NCBI GenBank assembly: GCA_007123985.1
Contig: SLGA01000247.1
Coordinates: 1 to 16,960 of the forward strand
DNA length: 16,960 nucleotides
Source of the DNA: Balneolaceae bacterium
GTDB lineage: Bacteria > Bacteroidota > Rhodothermia > Balneolales > Balneolaceae
Reading direction: 5' to 3'
Below, in pieces: positions 1-6,823 of the stretch. The notes under the pieces are model-generated. The model was not told the origin of the DNA. It did no database searches and worked only from the letters and a program-made list of their open reading frames with translations. A program made the position numbers and the translations under genes. Within the stretch, counting starts at the first letter, position 1. Each line of letters starts with the position of its first letter.

Positions 1-224
1 CATTCGCCCTCATTTGGTGCTTCAAGTGCATTTCCAAGGTTAATTCCTTTCCCAAGTATCCTGTTTATTTCAAATGCATTGCGAAAATGGTGTTGATCGG
101 CCGGTTCAGATGGTGGATGCAAATCAATTATATTTTCTACAGCATCTGATGAACAAGAAAAAACAACACTGGCAGTTAACAGAGTGGATAGTATAAAATA
201 GCAAGACGCAGATTTGAATTTCAT
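1..224 (-). CDS. GH5-type glycoside hydrolase lipoprotein (5' fragment)
   Basis: This is the first 74 codons of a minus-strand gene that runs off the left edge. It starts at the ATG at 224-222. Residues 1-24 form a lipoprotein signal: a basic start, a hydrophobic stretch and a lipobox ending VVFSC, with Cys24 followed by a Ser/acid-rich linker. Near residue 60 comes GINLGNALEAPNEGE, which matches the N-terminal beta-strand region of family 5 glycosidases (endoglucanase/cellulase type, usually GxNLGNxLEAP). The catalytic glutamates lie outside the window, so substrate and activity cannot be judged. The protein is likely anchored in the outer membrane or periplasm and acts on a beta-glucan-like polysaccharide. 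Lipoprotein call: strong. GH5 call: good but based on a short motif. The gene points away from lepB, with about 217 bases between them. Confidence 0.7.
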   Translation of the reverse strand, partial: MKFKSASCYFILSTLLTASVVFSCSSDAVENIIDLHPPSEPADQHHFRNAFEINRILGKGINLGNALEAPNEGE

Positions 225-402
225 AAGATCAGATTGGTTTTACAACGTACATAATTTCCGAATGTTTACTCAAACAACTATAAAAGTAACATTTTATAAA
301 GAATAGAACACCCAAAGCAGACTGGGCACAACTTGTAATGATCCAAGATTGAAAACAGGGGGCAGCACAAACGGGTGTTTGTACTATATTGTTTTGCTAT
401 TT

Positions 403-437
403 TCTCAAGTCTCAAGCCGAATATCTCAAGACTCCCC
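403..437. repeat. Heptad (7-nt period) repeat, locus A
   Basis: The unit TCTCAAG occurs at 403-409, 410-416 and 424-430, with one divergent heptad (417-423) between, then ACTCCCC. It begins 5 nt beyond the lepB stop codon. The 10-mer CTCAAGACTC at 425-434 recurs in the hairpin after hisE (14195-14204, and inverted at 14163-14172). No long hairpin is evident here. The rest of the gap 225-441 shows only a short AT-rich inverted repeat at 279-298. Confidence 0.55.
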
Positions 438-441
438 TCTC

Positions 442-1530
442 CTAATGAATCAAATTCAAAATCCGGTTGAACCGCGGCATCCAATTTTCGCCGTCCCATG
501 AGAAGTAGATAATGCCGGCTTTCCCAATTACGTGATCATCGGGTACAAAACCCCAAAAGCGGCTGTCTTCACTATCATCACGGTTGTCGCCCATCATAAA
601 GTAGTAATCTTTCTGTATGGTATATCGATTGGTTTCCACTCCGTCAATCATGAAAACGTCTCCGTTACGCTGAACGCTTCTGCGCTCATATCTCTCCAGA
701 ATATCCTGGAAAAGGTGCCAATTATCCGCGGTTAACTCAATCTCCATACCACTGTACGGAACCTGAAATTCAACCATATGGTCGTGGTTGCTAAACCCTC
801 TGGAAAAGTTAAATCCTCTTCGGCTGAACAGGTCATAGTCATCCGGGAGGATAAATTTTTCAACACTTTCAATTTCAGACCAACCGGAAATTTCGTTTGC
901 CGTTTCTCGTGTCATATTAATGATGTGAGAATTTGTGCCGCTTTGTACAATGGAACCACCGGCTTCTCTTACTTTCGTTGGGCTAAGGCGAATTCGTTCA
1001 CGCACATTCACTCTGTAATTATGCATGAGGGTTTCAAATGGTTCTGATTCTTCTCCATTCACATAGAGAATTTTATCATCGATGCGAAGCCTGTCCCCTG
1101 GAATACCTACTGCACGCTTGATGTAATTTGTTTTTACCGAAACCGGTGCCACATCTATGGGATAGTTGAACACCACAATATCATCTCGTTTAATTTCTGA
1201 ATAGCCCGGAATTCGAAACCAGGGTAAATTTATTCCGGGCATATAGATATCCGTAAACGGCACGGATAATGTCATAGGAGTACGAGGGCCATAGGCAAGT
1301 TTGGTAACAATCAGAAAGTCACCCGTCATCAGGGTTTTTTCCATACTCGGTGTGGGTATTCGATAAGCTCCAAAGAAAAAGGTACGTAAAATAATTGCGG
1401 CGATGGCAGCCCAAACGAGCGCATCCAGCCATTCACGAGCCCAGTGTTTAGCGTTGTTTTCTTCTTTTCTGCTTTGACCGCTGCGGCGATTCCCCGATTT
1501 TTTTTCTTTTGAGCCTTTTTCCTTTTTCAA
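442..1530 (-). CDS. lepB: Signal peptidase I
   Basis: Type I (S26) signal peptidase that removes signal peptides from exported proteins at the inner membrane. It has a very basic cytosolic N-terminus (residues 1-33), one hydrophobic segment (about 36-53), then box B PTPSMEKTL with nucleophile Ser62, and box D with general base Lys138 in IKRAVGIPGD. The closing box GDNRDDSEDSR is near residues 316-326. The stretch of about 170 residues between the lysine box and the last box makes it, at 362 aa, longer than E. coli LepB (324) and resembles the enlarged Bacteroidota enzymes. No ATG precedes the catalytic Ser motif except the Met in that motif, so the start must be an alternative codon. TTG at 1530-1528 fits and lies 18 nt after the upstream gene. 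It is the third gene of an apparent lepA - unknown - lepB operon. No clear ribosome binding site is seen. Confidence 0.93.
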   Translation of the reverse strand: MKKEKGSKEKKSGNRRSGQSRKEENNAKHWAREWLDALVWAAIAAIILRTFFFGAYRIPTPSMEKTLMTGDFLIVTKLAYGPRTPMTLSVPFTDIYMPGINLPWFRIPGYSEIKRDDIVVFNYPIDVAPVSVKTNYIKRAVGIPGDRLRIDDKILYVNGEESEPFETLMHNYRVNVRERIRLSPTKVREAGGSIVQSGTNSHIINMTRETANEISGWSEIESVEKFILPDDYDLFSRRGFNFSRGFSNHDHMVEFQVPYSGMEIELTADNWHLFQDILERYERRSVQRNGDVFMIDGVETNRYTIQKDYYFMMGDNRDDSEDSRFWGFVPDDHVIGKAGIIYFSWDGENWMPRFNRILNLIH

Positions 1531-1548
1531 TGTGCTTACTGTAGTTAA

Positions 1549-2112
1549 TTAAAATCTTGGCCGGCTGATCATTTCACGTGTATACTCGCCGTCTTTATAT
1601 TGCACCAAATACCATTGATCGCGCTCCGGCGAGAAAAAATAGTCTGAAAATTCAGCAGGATTTCCCTCCTCTCCCATCAACATACGGTTCAGGGTTCGCT
1701 TTACCTGTGGCATCATATCAATAAACCGGCTGGCACCAACATACACAAGTCCGTTTTCAAATGGTCCGTCCAAATCGAGTATCATCAGCGGCATTTCACC
1801 GTCAATGATAAACCAGTACTCAAATTGTATCGCTTTGCCCGGGCGAAAGTTATTATTGATGAGATCAGAAATGGTCTGAGTTGGGTTACCGAACGCGGCC
1901 TGTAATCTTGATCGCAGTTCAATAGTTGGAATACGGTCTATTGTAGTTGGGTTATACAATCCCTGGCCTGTCCAATTAATATCGGCAAAGCGCTGCTGAA
2001 ACTGTGCGCGTTCATTGTATTCAACTTTTCGAATTTCCGGATCTTCGAATTGAGCAAAAGCTGTTGTCAGCCAGATCAATGAAAAGAGAAGTGTTAAGCC
2101 TGTTTTTTTCAT
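1549..2112 (-). CDS. Unknown exported protein between lepA and lepB
   Basis: I do not recognise the family. The protein has 187 aa and begins with a clean Sec signal peptide (MKKTG, hydrophobic core, AFA-Q near residues 19-22), with no Cys, so it is predicted periplasmic and soluble. The mature part is mixed alpha/beta in look, with NWTGQG, a central FEYWFIID strand, DLDGPFENGLVYVGASRF and a C-terminal DQWYLVQYKDGEY segment. No catalytic signature stands out. It lies 24 nt after lepA and 18 nt before lepB on the same strand, so the three are probably co-transcribed. The position hints at a role in the envelope or in protein export, but that is inference only. The ATG at 2112-2110 opens the signal peptide and is a safe start. 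Confidence 0.75.
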   Translation of the reverse strand: MKKTGLTLLFSLIWLTTAFAQFEDPEIRKVEYNERAQFQQRFADINWTGQGLYNPTTIDRIPTIELRSRLQAAFGNPTQTISDLINNNFRPGKAIQFEYWFIIDGEMPLMILDLDGPFENGLVYVGASRFIDMMPQVKRTLNRMLMGEEGNPAEFSDYFFSPERDQWYLVQYKDGEYTREMISRPRF

Positions 2113-2136
2113 CAGATACGATATACTGTTTGGTTA

Positions 2137-3936
2137 CTAATCTTCATCATCCATTGAGAGAACAGCCAAAAAAGCCTCCTGTGGAATTTCAACAGTTCCT
2201 ACCTGTTTCATCCGTTTCTTGCCTTCTTTTTGCTTCTCAATAAGTTTGCGTTTTCGACTAATGTCGCCGCCATAACATTTTGCGGTTACATCTTTACGTA
2301 ATGCTCGTATCGTGTCGCGGGCAATTACCCGGTTCCCGATTGCAGCCTGTACTGCCACTTCGAACTGCTGCCTTGGAATAAGTTCCTTCAGTTTGGCACA
2401 TATTTTTCGTCCCTGGTAATACGCCTTATCACGATGGGTGATACTTGAGAGCGCATCCACAGGTTCTCCGTTCAGTAAAATATCTAAACGTACAAGATGG
2501 CCTTTTCTGTTTTCAATAAATTCATAATCGAGCGAAGCATAACCGCGTGTGCCGCTTTTCAGCTTGTCGTAAAAATCGAAAACAACCTCTGCCATAGGCA
2601 GTTCATAGGTAATTTCAACCCGATTATTTTGCATAAAATGCTGATTTACATACACTCCACGCCGTTCCTGGCACAGCGACATTATCGGACCGATGTAATC
2701 TGCCGGGGTGATGATACTCGCTTTGATAAAGGGTTCCCAAACGGCTTCAATGTTTCCGGCATCAGGCATTTCACTTGGGTTATCTACGCGGATGCGTTGT
2801 TTATCAGCCGTATCAATTTCATAGCGCACATTTGGAACCGTGGTAATAATATCGATATTGAACTCTCTGTCGAGCCGCTCCTGTATAATTTCCATATGAA
2901 GCAACCCAAGAAAACCGGCCCTAAAACCAAAGCCAAGTGCTTTCGATGTTTCCGGCTGATAAGTTAATGAAGCATCGTTCAACTGCAGTTTTTCGAGAGC
3001 TGAGCGAAGATCTTCAAAATCTTCGGATTGAGTTGGAAAAATACCACTGAATACCATCGGCTTTACATCTTTGTAGCCTTCAACTGCCTTCTCGGCTTTT
3101 TTCTTCTGATGAGTAATCGTATCACCCACTTTCGCATCCTGAAGGGATTTTACACTCCCGATTACATAGCCAACTTCCCCCGCTTTTAATTCTTTTGTGG
3201 GGTGCATTTTCATCTGAAGATAACCAATCTCTTCGGCTGAATACTCTTTATTTGTTGCCATAAAGAGGATGTCATCACCTTTTTTCAGTATTCCTTCCAT
3301 CACGCGCACATATGCTATCGACCCTCGATAGGTGTTAAAAATAGAGTCAAAAATGAGCGCTTTAAGTGGTTTTTCATAATTTTGTTCAGGACCCGGAACT
3401 TTATCTACAATGGCTTCGAGGAGCTCATTTACACCTTCACCTGTTTTTCCTGAAACGTGTAGAATTTCCTCAGGAGCGCATCCAATAAGATCGATAATTT
3501 GCTGGCCCACACCTTCCGGATCGGCTCCGGGCAGATCAATTTTGTTCAGAACCGGAATAATTTCCAGATTTTGCTCAATGGCCTGATAGAGGTTGGAGAT
3601 GGTTTGCGCCTCAATACCCTGGGCGGCATCCACAATCAAAAGAGCCCCTTCGCACGCTTTCAAGGCCCGGGATACTTCATAAGCAAAATCCACGTGGCCG
3701 GGTGTATCGATCAGGTTGTAAATATATTTCTCTTTGTTGGGGCGAATGTATTCCATTCGAATGGCATGGCTTTTGATGGTAATGCCACGTTCTCGCTCCA
3801 GATCCATACTATCGAGGATCTGCTCTTGCATCTCTCGCTCACTAATTGACCCTGTTCGTTCAAGCAATCTGTCGGCCAGCGTAGATTTACCGTGATCGAT
3901 GTGAGCGATAATGCAAAAATTGCGGATATTGTTCAT
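2137..3936 (-). CDS. lepA: Elongation factor 4 (LepA), ribosomal back-translocase GTPase
   Basis: Translational GTPase of 599 aa, the usual LepA length. The G1 loop AHIDHGKST is at residues 11-19, G3 is DTPGHVDF and G4 is NKID. These are followed by EF-G-like domains II, III and V and the LepA-specific C-terminal domain (ending region with GGDISRKRKLIEKQKEGKKRM split over basic residues). LepA acts on the ribosome during stress or initiation and is highly conserved. The start ATG at 3936-3934 gives the canonical MNNIRNFCIIAHIDHGK opening. It is the first gene of the lepA - unknown - lepB operon; lepA-lepB linkage is common in bacteria. A Bacteroidota-like -7 element lies about 36 nt upstream. 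Confidence 0.97.
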   Translation of the reverse strand: MNNIRNFCIIAHIDHGKSTLADRLLERTGSISEREMQEQILDSMDLERERGITIKSHAIRMEYIRPNKEKYIYNLIDTPGHVDFAYEVSRALKACEGALLIVDAAQGIEAQTISNLYQAIEQNLEIIPVLNKIDLPGADPEGVGQQIIDLIGCAPEEILHVSGKTGEGVNELLEAIVDKVPGPEQNYEKPLKALIFDSIFNTYRGSIAYVRVMEGILKKGDDILFMATNKEYSAEEIGYLQMKMHPTKELKAGEVGYVIGSVKSLQDAKVGDTITHQKKKAEKAVEGYKDVKPMVFSGIFPTQSEDFEDLRSALEKLQLNDASLTYQPETSKALGFGFRAGFLGLLHMEIIQERLDREFNIDIITTVPNVRYEIDTADKQRIRVDNPSEMPDAGNIEAVWEPFIKASIITPADYIGPIMSLCQERRGVYVNQHFMQNNRVEITYELPMAEVVFDFYDKLKSGTRGYASLDYEFIENRKGHLVRLDILLNGEPVDALSSITHRDKAYYQGRKICAKLKELIPRQQFEVAVQAAIGNRVIARDTIRALRKDVTAKCYGGDISRKRKLIEKQKEGKKRMKQVGTVEIPQEAFLAVLSMDDED

Positions 3937-3971
3937 GTAAATGGGTTGTAATACTAAAATTCAGGCAGCAT

Positions 3972-3979
3972 CAAATATA
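3972..3979 (-). promoter_or_regulatory. Candidate -7 promoter element for lepA
   Basis: On the minus strand these eight bases read TATATTTG, an exact match to the Bacteroidota -7 consensus TAnnTTTG. They would place a transcription start about 30 nt before the lepA ATG. I see no convincing TTG/TTTG -33 element at the usual 19-21 nt spacing, so this is a candidate only. Confidence 0.35.
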
Positions 3980-4064
3980 CAAATTCGAAACGGTGATTGC
4001 ATTTAAATGTTATTTGTAAGTATTTATTTGCCTTACTTACAGATACTGTTTTTTTGCCTGCGAA

Positions 4065-4340
4065 TCACTCCATTAACTTATCTAACTTCAGCCTGATTTC
4101 ATCTGAAATTGTGTCGACCAAACACGGTGTTCCGATCTCTTTACTCAATGATTAATTGTTGATGAGGGTCGCCATACTCTGCTGACAGGTTTGTAAAAAA
4201 AACAATAACCAACAATTCGTTCTCATCAGGGCTTAGATAAAAAATATACCTGAAATGATTTCAATGTAATCCATTTCATTTTGAAGAGAGATAGAGCAGA
4301 ATGAATCATCGGAAACAATTATGGCGATAGCTTTCAACAT
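4065..4340 (-). pseudogene. Possible decayed ORF in the lepA upstream gap
   Basis: The 500-base gap 3937-4437 has no intact gene. On the minus strand three protein-like pieces follow one another in alternating frames. Piece 1 starts at ATG 4340 and stops at 4233. Piece 2 is open from 4260 to a stop at 4141 and includes YLSPDENELLVIVFFTNLS. Piece 3, in the frame of piece 1, is open from 4151 to a stop at 4065 and includes TPCLVDTISDEIRLKLDKL. Two frameshifts would join them into one protein of roughly 85-90 aa. The composition looks coding, but I recognise no family, and chance cannot be excluded. Confidence 0.3.
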
Positions 4341-4408
4341 GCTGGCACAGTTAAACTCTGTTAACTCCCGGCCTGGCATATGCCCCATTTTTCAAGAATC
4401 ATGCAAAT

Positions 4409-4423
4409 CCGGGGCAAGCCCGG
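4409..4423 (-). terminator. Weak GC-rich hairpin downstream of the thiamine-binding gene
   Basis: CCGGG (4409-4413) and CCCGG (4419-4423) form a 5-bp stem with a 5-nt loop, 14 nt past the stop codon of the minus-strand gene. In transcript sense it is followed by AT-rich sequence but not by a true U-run, so termination here is possible but unproven. Confidence 0.3.
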
Positions 4424-4437
4424 TCTACATAAATTAT

Positions 4438-4683
4438 CTACTCTTCTGTTGGGCTTAATAGCTCCACATGAAGCCGGAATTTCTGGCCTTCTATTTTCAT
4501 TTCATCATAAATCTCACGAATCAGGTCGAAAACAACATTCGTCTCTCCTATAACTGTTGTTGAGAGGTAATTCACATCCACTTCAACATCATGCTGCGCA
4601 ACAAATTCGATTATATCCTGAACTTGTTCTTTTGGGTGGTCGGTGTAAAGTGGTATATATGTAAGCTGAGCTATGGTTTTCAT
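4438..4683 (-). CDS. MTH1187/YqgV-type thiamine-binding protein
   Basis: Small cytosolic protein of 81 aa. The pattern IAQLTYIPLYT, a helix (KEQVQDIIEFVAQHDVEV), a strand (TTVIGE) and then a second helix (VFDLIREIYDEMK) and strand FRLHVELLS is the ferredoxin-like fold of the MTH1187/YkoF-type family (DUF77). These proteins form oligomers, and several bind thiamine or its precursors, presumably for uptake or salvage. The start is set at ATG 4683-4681: a longer frame opens at 4782, but its extra N-terminus is low-complexity and lies in the AT-rich divergent promoter region, while MKTIAQL begins the first beta-strand. The gene is divergent from the DUF4382 lipoprotein, with 111 bases between starts. 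No other thiamine gene or THI-box (TPP) riboswitch is visible nearby. Confidence 0.75.
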   Translation of the reverse strand: MKTIAQLTYIPLYTDHPKEQVQDIIEFVAQHDVEVDVNYLSTTVIGETNVVFDLIREIYDEMKIEGQKFRLHVELLSPTEE

Positions 4684-4794
4684 GTATATAGTTCTCTTTG
4701 TTGCTCTTTTCTTATATTTAAATAGTTTGAAACAATTTAAATTAATTCTTGTTGAAAAGTAGTACCGAAAAAACAAAATCAAAAACTTTTGGAT

Positions 4795-5595
4795 ATGAAA
4801 CTCTTACAAACACTACTATTATCTTTTATTGGTGCGCTGCTATTATTAGCAGGTTGTAGTGATAATGCATCAAGTGATTCGGAGCTCGGGTCTCTTCGTG
4901 TACTTTTAACCGATGCTCCCGGAAACTATGAAGCCGTTTACATTGATATTCAAAATGTTCGTATTCACCACAGTAGTGATGCGGAAGATGGTGAGAGCGG
5001 CTGGATTGATATTAATACAGAGCCAATGATCGTTGACCTCCTGGAACTAACCAACGGTAAATTTGAAATTTTAGGTGAAACCGACCTTGAACCCGGGCGC
5101 TATAACCAGCTCCGGCTTATCCTGGGCGACAGAAATGAAGTAGTGATCGATGGAGAAACACATGATTTATCCACACCAAGTGCACAGCAATCCGGCCTGA
5201 AACTGCAGATTAATGCTGATATAGAAGGCGGAGAGATGTACACACTCCTTCTCGATTTTGATGCTTCAAGATCGATTGTAAAAGCAGGAAATTCCGGCAG
5301 GTACAACCTCAAGCCGGTAATCCGTACAGCTCGTCTTGAGCAATCAGGAGCTATTGAAGGGACTATTGAACCGGCAGGAATAGAGCCCTGGGTTTACGCC
5401 ATAGCAGGTGAAGATACTCTTGCGGGTACCCGGGCTGGTGCAAACGGTGATTTTCTGATGATTGGATTACTAACAGGTTCTTATCAGGTTTCTGTGGTAC
5501 CATCTACTAACGATGAAAACAGTCCTGTAGTAGTTTCCAACGTTCAGGTTACTGCTCCCGACACCACCAGCATTGGCACGATTACACTGGAATAA
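4795..5595 (+). CDS. DUF4382 lipoprotein with C-terminal carboxypeptidase-regulatory-like domain
   Basis: Exported lipoprotein of 266 aa. Residues 1-21 are a lipoprotein signal with lipobox LAGC and Cys21. Residues about 33-180 match DUF4382: LRVLLTDAPGNYEAVYIDIQ, later IVDLLELTNGK, LEPGRYNQLRLIL and the closing LDFDASRSIVKAGNSGRYNLKPVIR. The last about 80 residues (GAIEGTIEP to the end) look like a CarboxypepD_reg-type beta-sandwich, common in Bacteroidota surface proteins. Function is unknown; DUF4382 proteins are often surface lipoproteins. ATG 4795 is preferred to the in-frame TTG at 4789, because it begins the signal peptide directly. No Shine-Dalgarno site is seen; the leader is A-rich. 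An intrinsic terminator follows the stop, so this gene is a monocistron separate from the his operon. Confidence 0.85.
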   Translation: MKLLQTLLLSFIGALLLLAGCSDNASSDSELGSLRVLLTDAPGNYEAVYIDIQNVRIHHSSDAEDGESGWIDINTEPMIVDLLELTNGKFEILGETDLEPGRYNQLRLILGDRNEVVIDGETHDLSTPSAQQSGLKLQINADIEGGEMYTLLLDFDASRSIVKAGNSGRYNLKPVIRTARLEQSGAIEGTIEPAGIEPWVYAIAGEDTLAGTRAGANGDFLMIGLLTGSYQVSVVPSTNDENSPVVVSNVQVTAPDTTSIGTITLE

Positions 5596-5623
5596 ACCTC
5601 CGACACAATTTGTTGTTCTTTAG

Positions 5624-5656
5624 AGCCGGCCTTCTTCATAGCGCCGGCTTTTTTTT
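5624..5656 (+). terminator. Intrinsic terminator after the DUF4382 gene
   Basis: AGCCGGC (5624-5630) pairs perfectly with GCCGGCT (5643-5649) over a 12-nt loop, followed at once by an uninterrupted T-run to 5656. This is a textbook rho-independent terminator, 28 nt after the stop codon. It insulates the his transcript, which must therefore start between about 5657 and 5731. Confidence 0.88.
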
Positions 5657-5730
5657 GGAATGATTTCGATCAGATTAACCTTTAACACATTCTATTGGTT
5701 TTTACTTTATTGAATTCATAACTTTCCATA

Positions 5731-5805
5731 GTGATACTTAAAGCAACATATACCGCCCTTCATTTTCATAGCCATCACAGAAGTCATGGCTTTTTTGTGC
5801 ACTAA
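5731..5805 (+). CDS. Putative his operon leader peptide
   Basis: A 24-codon ORF lies 65 nt upstream of hisG. It runs from GTG 5731 (the first plausible start after an in-frame TAA at 5719) to TAA 5803-5805. Its last 14 residues are HFHSHHRSHGFFVH, with His codons at 5761, 5767, 5773, 5776, 5785 and 5800: six His in 14 codons. The ORF sits directly ahead of a histidine biosynthesis operon and overlaps a hairpin with a T-run. Known biology: his operons of enterobacteria are controlled by stalling of the ribosome on a His-rich leader peptide. Inferred: this ORF senses charged tRNA-His. The start codon is uncertain, as there is no Shine-Dalgarno site. The peptide is too short for usual gene callers. 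A chance His cluster at exactly this place is unlikely but not excluded. Confidence 0.72.
   Translation: MILKATYTALHFHSHHRSHGFFVH
5770..5796 (+). promoter_or_regulatory. Candidate his attenuator hairpin
   Basis: AGCCAT (5770-5775) pairs perfectly with ATGGCT (5786-5791) over a 10-nt loop; the T-run 5791-5796 starts at the end of the stem. The stem is short (6 bp) but terminator-like, and lies inside the His-rich leader ORF 75 nt before hisG. A ribosome stalled on the first His codons (5761-5769) would cover the left arm and let transcription continue into hisG. The right arm can also pair with GCCAT at 5825-5829, stacked with GTGCA 5797-5801 / TGCAC 5818-5822. The exact switching mechanism is inference. 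Confidence 0.55.
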
Positions 5806-5870
5806 CACTATTGCTTTTGCACTTGCCATAATACCCTGCCTAAACATTTTCTATAACCAAATTTATAAAT

Positions 5871-6749
5871 ATGAGAACCCTCGATTCAACCACGTCACTA
5901 CGTATTGCCGTTCAAAAAAGCGGCCGACTAACCGACAAAACCCTTAAGCTTCTCGATGGAATTGGCCTTAAATTCGACGATTACAAGCGCAGCCTGCTCA
6001 TAAAATGCCTCAATTTTGATGTTGAACTACTCCTCATCCGCGATGATGATATTCCGGAATATGTGGAAGACGGTGTTTGTGATCTCGGATTTGTTGGTGC
6101 GAACACCGTTGCTGAAGATGAAGCCGATGTAACCATTTTACGTGGTCTCGGTTATGGAGTTTGCCGCCTCTCCATTGCCGTTCAAAAAAATGGCACTATT
6201 CGAACCGTTGAAGATTTTGCTGGCAAGAAAATTGCTACCAGCTACCCGGTGCTTACCCGTAAATACTTTGATTCAAAAAATATTGATGTTGACATCATCA
6301 CACTTTCAGGTTCTGTGGAAATTGCTCCGCGCCTGGAAATTGCCGATGCCATAACAGATCTTGTTTCAACTGGTGGAACACTCAAAGCAAACGGGCTTCA
6401 GGAGTTAGAAACCATTTTTGATTCTGAAACGCAGCTTATTCAGACCAACAAACCGCTATCAGATGGCAAAAAACACCTGATCGAAAAGATTTTACAGCGA
6501 ATTGAAGGGTACAAAAAAGCAGCCGAGAGCCGCTATATTATGATGAACGCTCCGCAGGAGTCGGTTCCGCAAATTAAAGAGATTATCCCTTCACTAAAAA
6601 GCCCAACCGTAATGCCCCTGGCCGATAATGGTATGGTTGCGATCCACACGGTAATACCTCTGTCAACTTTCTGGGATGTGATGGAACAACTAAAAGAAGC
6701 TGGTGCAACCGGTATTGTGATGCTGCCAATTGAATCGATGATTGTTTAA
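5871..6749 (+). CDS. hisG: ATP phosphoribosyltransferase, long form
   Basis: Catalyses the first and committed step of histidine synthesis, ATP + PRPP to PR-ATP. The protein has 292 aa, typical of the long HisG form, which is a hexamer that does not need HisZ. The N-terminal part has IAVQKSGRL (residues 12-20), GVCDLGFVGANTV and the VSTGGTLKANGL phosphate-binding loop. Residues about 215-292 form the ACT-like regulatory domain (ending GATGIVMLPIESMIV) through which histidine inhibits the enzyme. So both feedback inhibition and, if the upstream leader is real, attenuation would act on this gene. ATG 5871 is the first start before the conserved region. It is the first structural gene of the his operon, 74 nt ahead of hisD. 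Confidence 0.96.
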   Translation: MRTLDSTTSLRIAVQKSGRLTDKTLKLLDGIGLKFDDYKRSLLIKCLNFDVELLLIRDDDIPEYVEDGVCDLGFVGANTVAEDEADVTILRGLGYGVCRLSIAVQKNGTIRTVEDFAGKKIATSYPVLTRKYFDSKNIDVDIITLSGSVEIAPRLEIADAITDLVSTGGTLKANGLQELETIFDSETQLIQTNKPLSDGKKHLIEKILQRIEGYKKAAESRYIMMNAPQESVPQIKEIIPSLKSPTVMPLADNGMVAIHTVIPLSTFWDVMEQLKEAGATGIVMLPIESMIV

Positions 6750-6761
6750 CAAATAGTACCA

Positions 6762-6823
6762 GAGTATTAAGTATCAAATAGTAAGACTGTCTTGATACTG
6801 GATACTCAATACTGGATACTCAA
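6762..6823. repeat. Heptad repeat and hairpin between hisG and hisD (locus B)
   Basis: The intergenic DNA is built of 7-nt units. GAGTATT and AAGTATC occur at 6762-6775; TTGATAC, TGGATAC, TCAATAC and TGGATAC occur at 6792-6819. The 16 bases at 6762-6777 are complementary to 6792-6807 at 14 of 16 positions, with a 14-nt loop, so the RNA can form a long hairpin. The last unit is followed by TCAA and then the hisD ATG, leaving no room for a ribosome binding site outside the repeat. Confidence 0.7.

Noticed and set aside
279..298. Inverted repeat TATAAAA/TTTTATA upstream of the GH5 gene
   Set aside because: Pure A/T arms of 7 bp in AT-rich intergenic DNA are expected by chance and would form a weak hairpin.
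278..499. 73-residue minus-strand ORF at the 3' end of lepB
   Set aside because: It overlaps the lepB C-terminus in another frame and its extension is cysteine-rich low-quality sequence; lepB has normal closing motifs.
2497..2967. 156-residue plus-strand ORF inside lepA
   Set aside because: Antisense shadow of a highly conserved gene; composition is explained by the lepA codons and no family is recognised.
5660..5713. Short ORF MISIRLTFNTFYWFLLY, rich in aromatic residues, upstream of the his leader
   Set aside because: It directly follows the terminator T-run, has no His and no pairing partner for attenuation; aromatic codons are expected in T-rich DNA.
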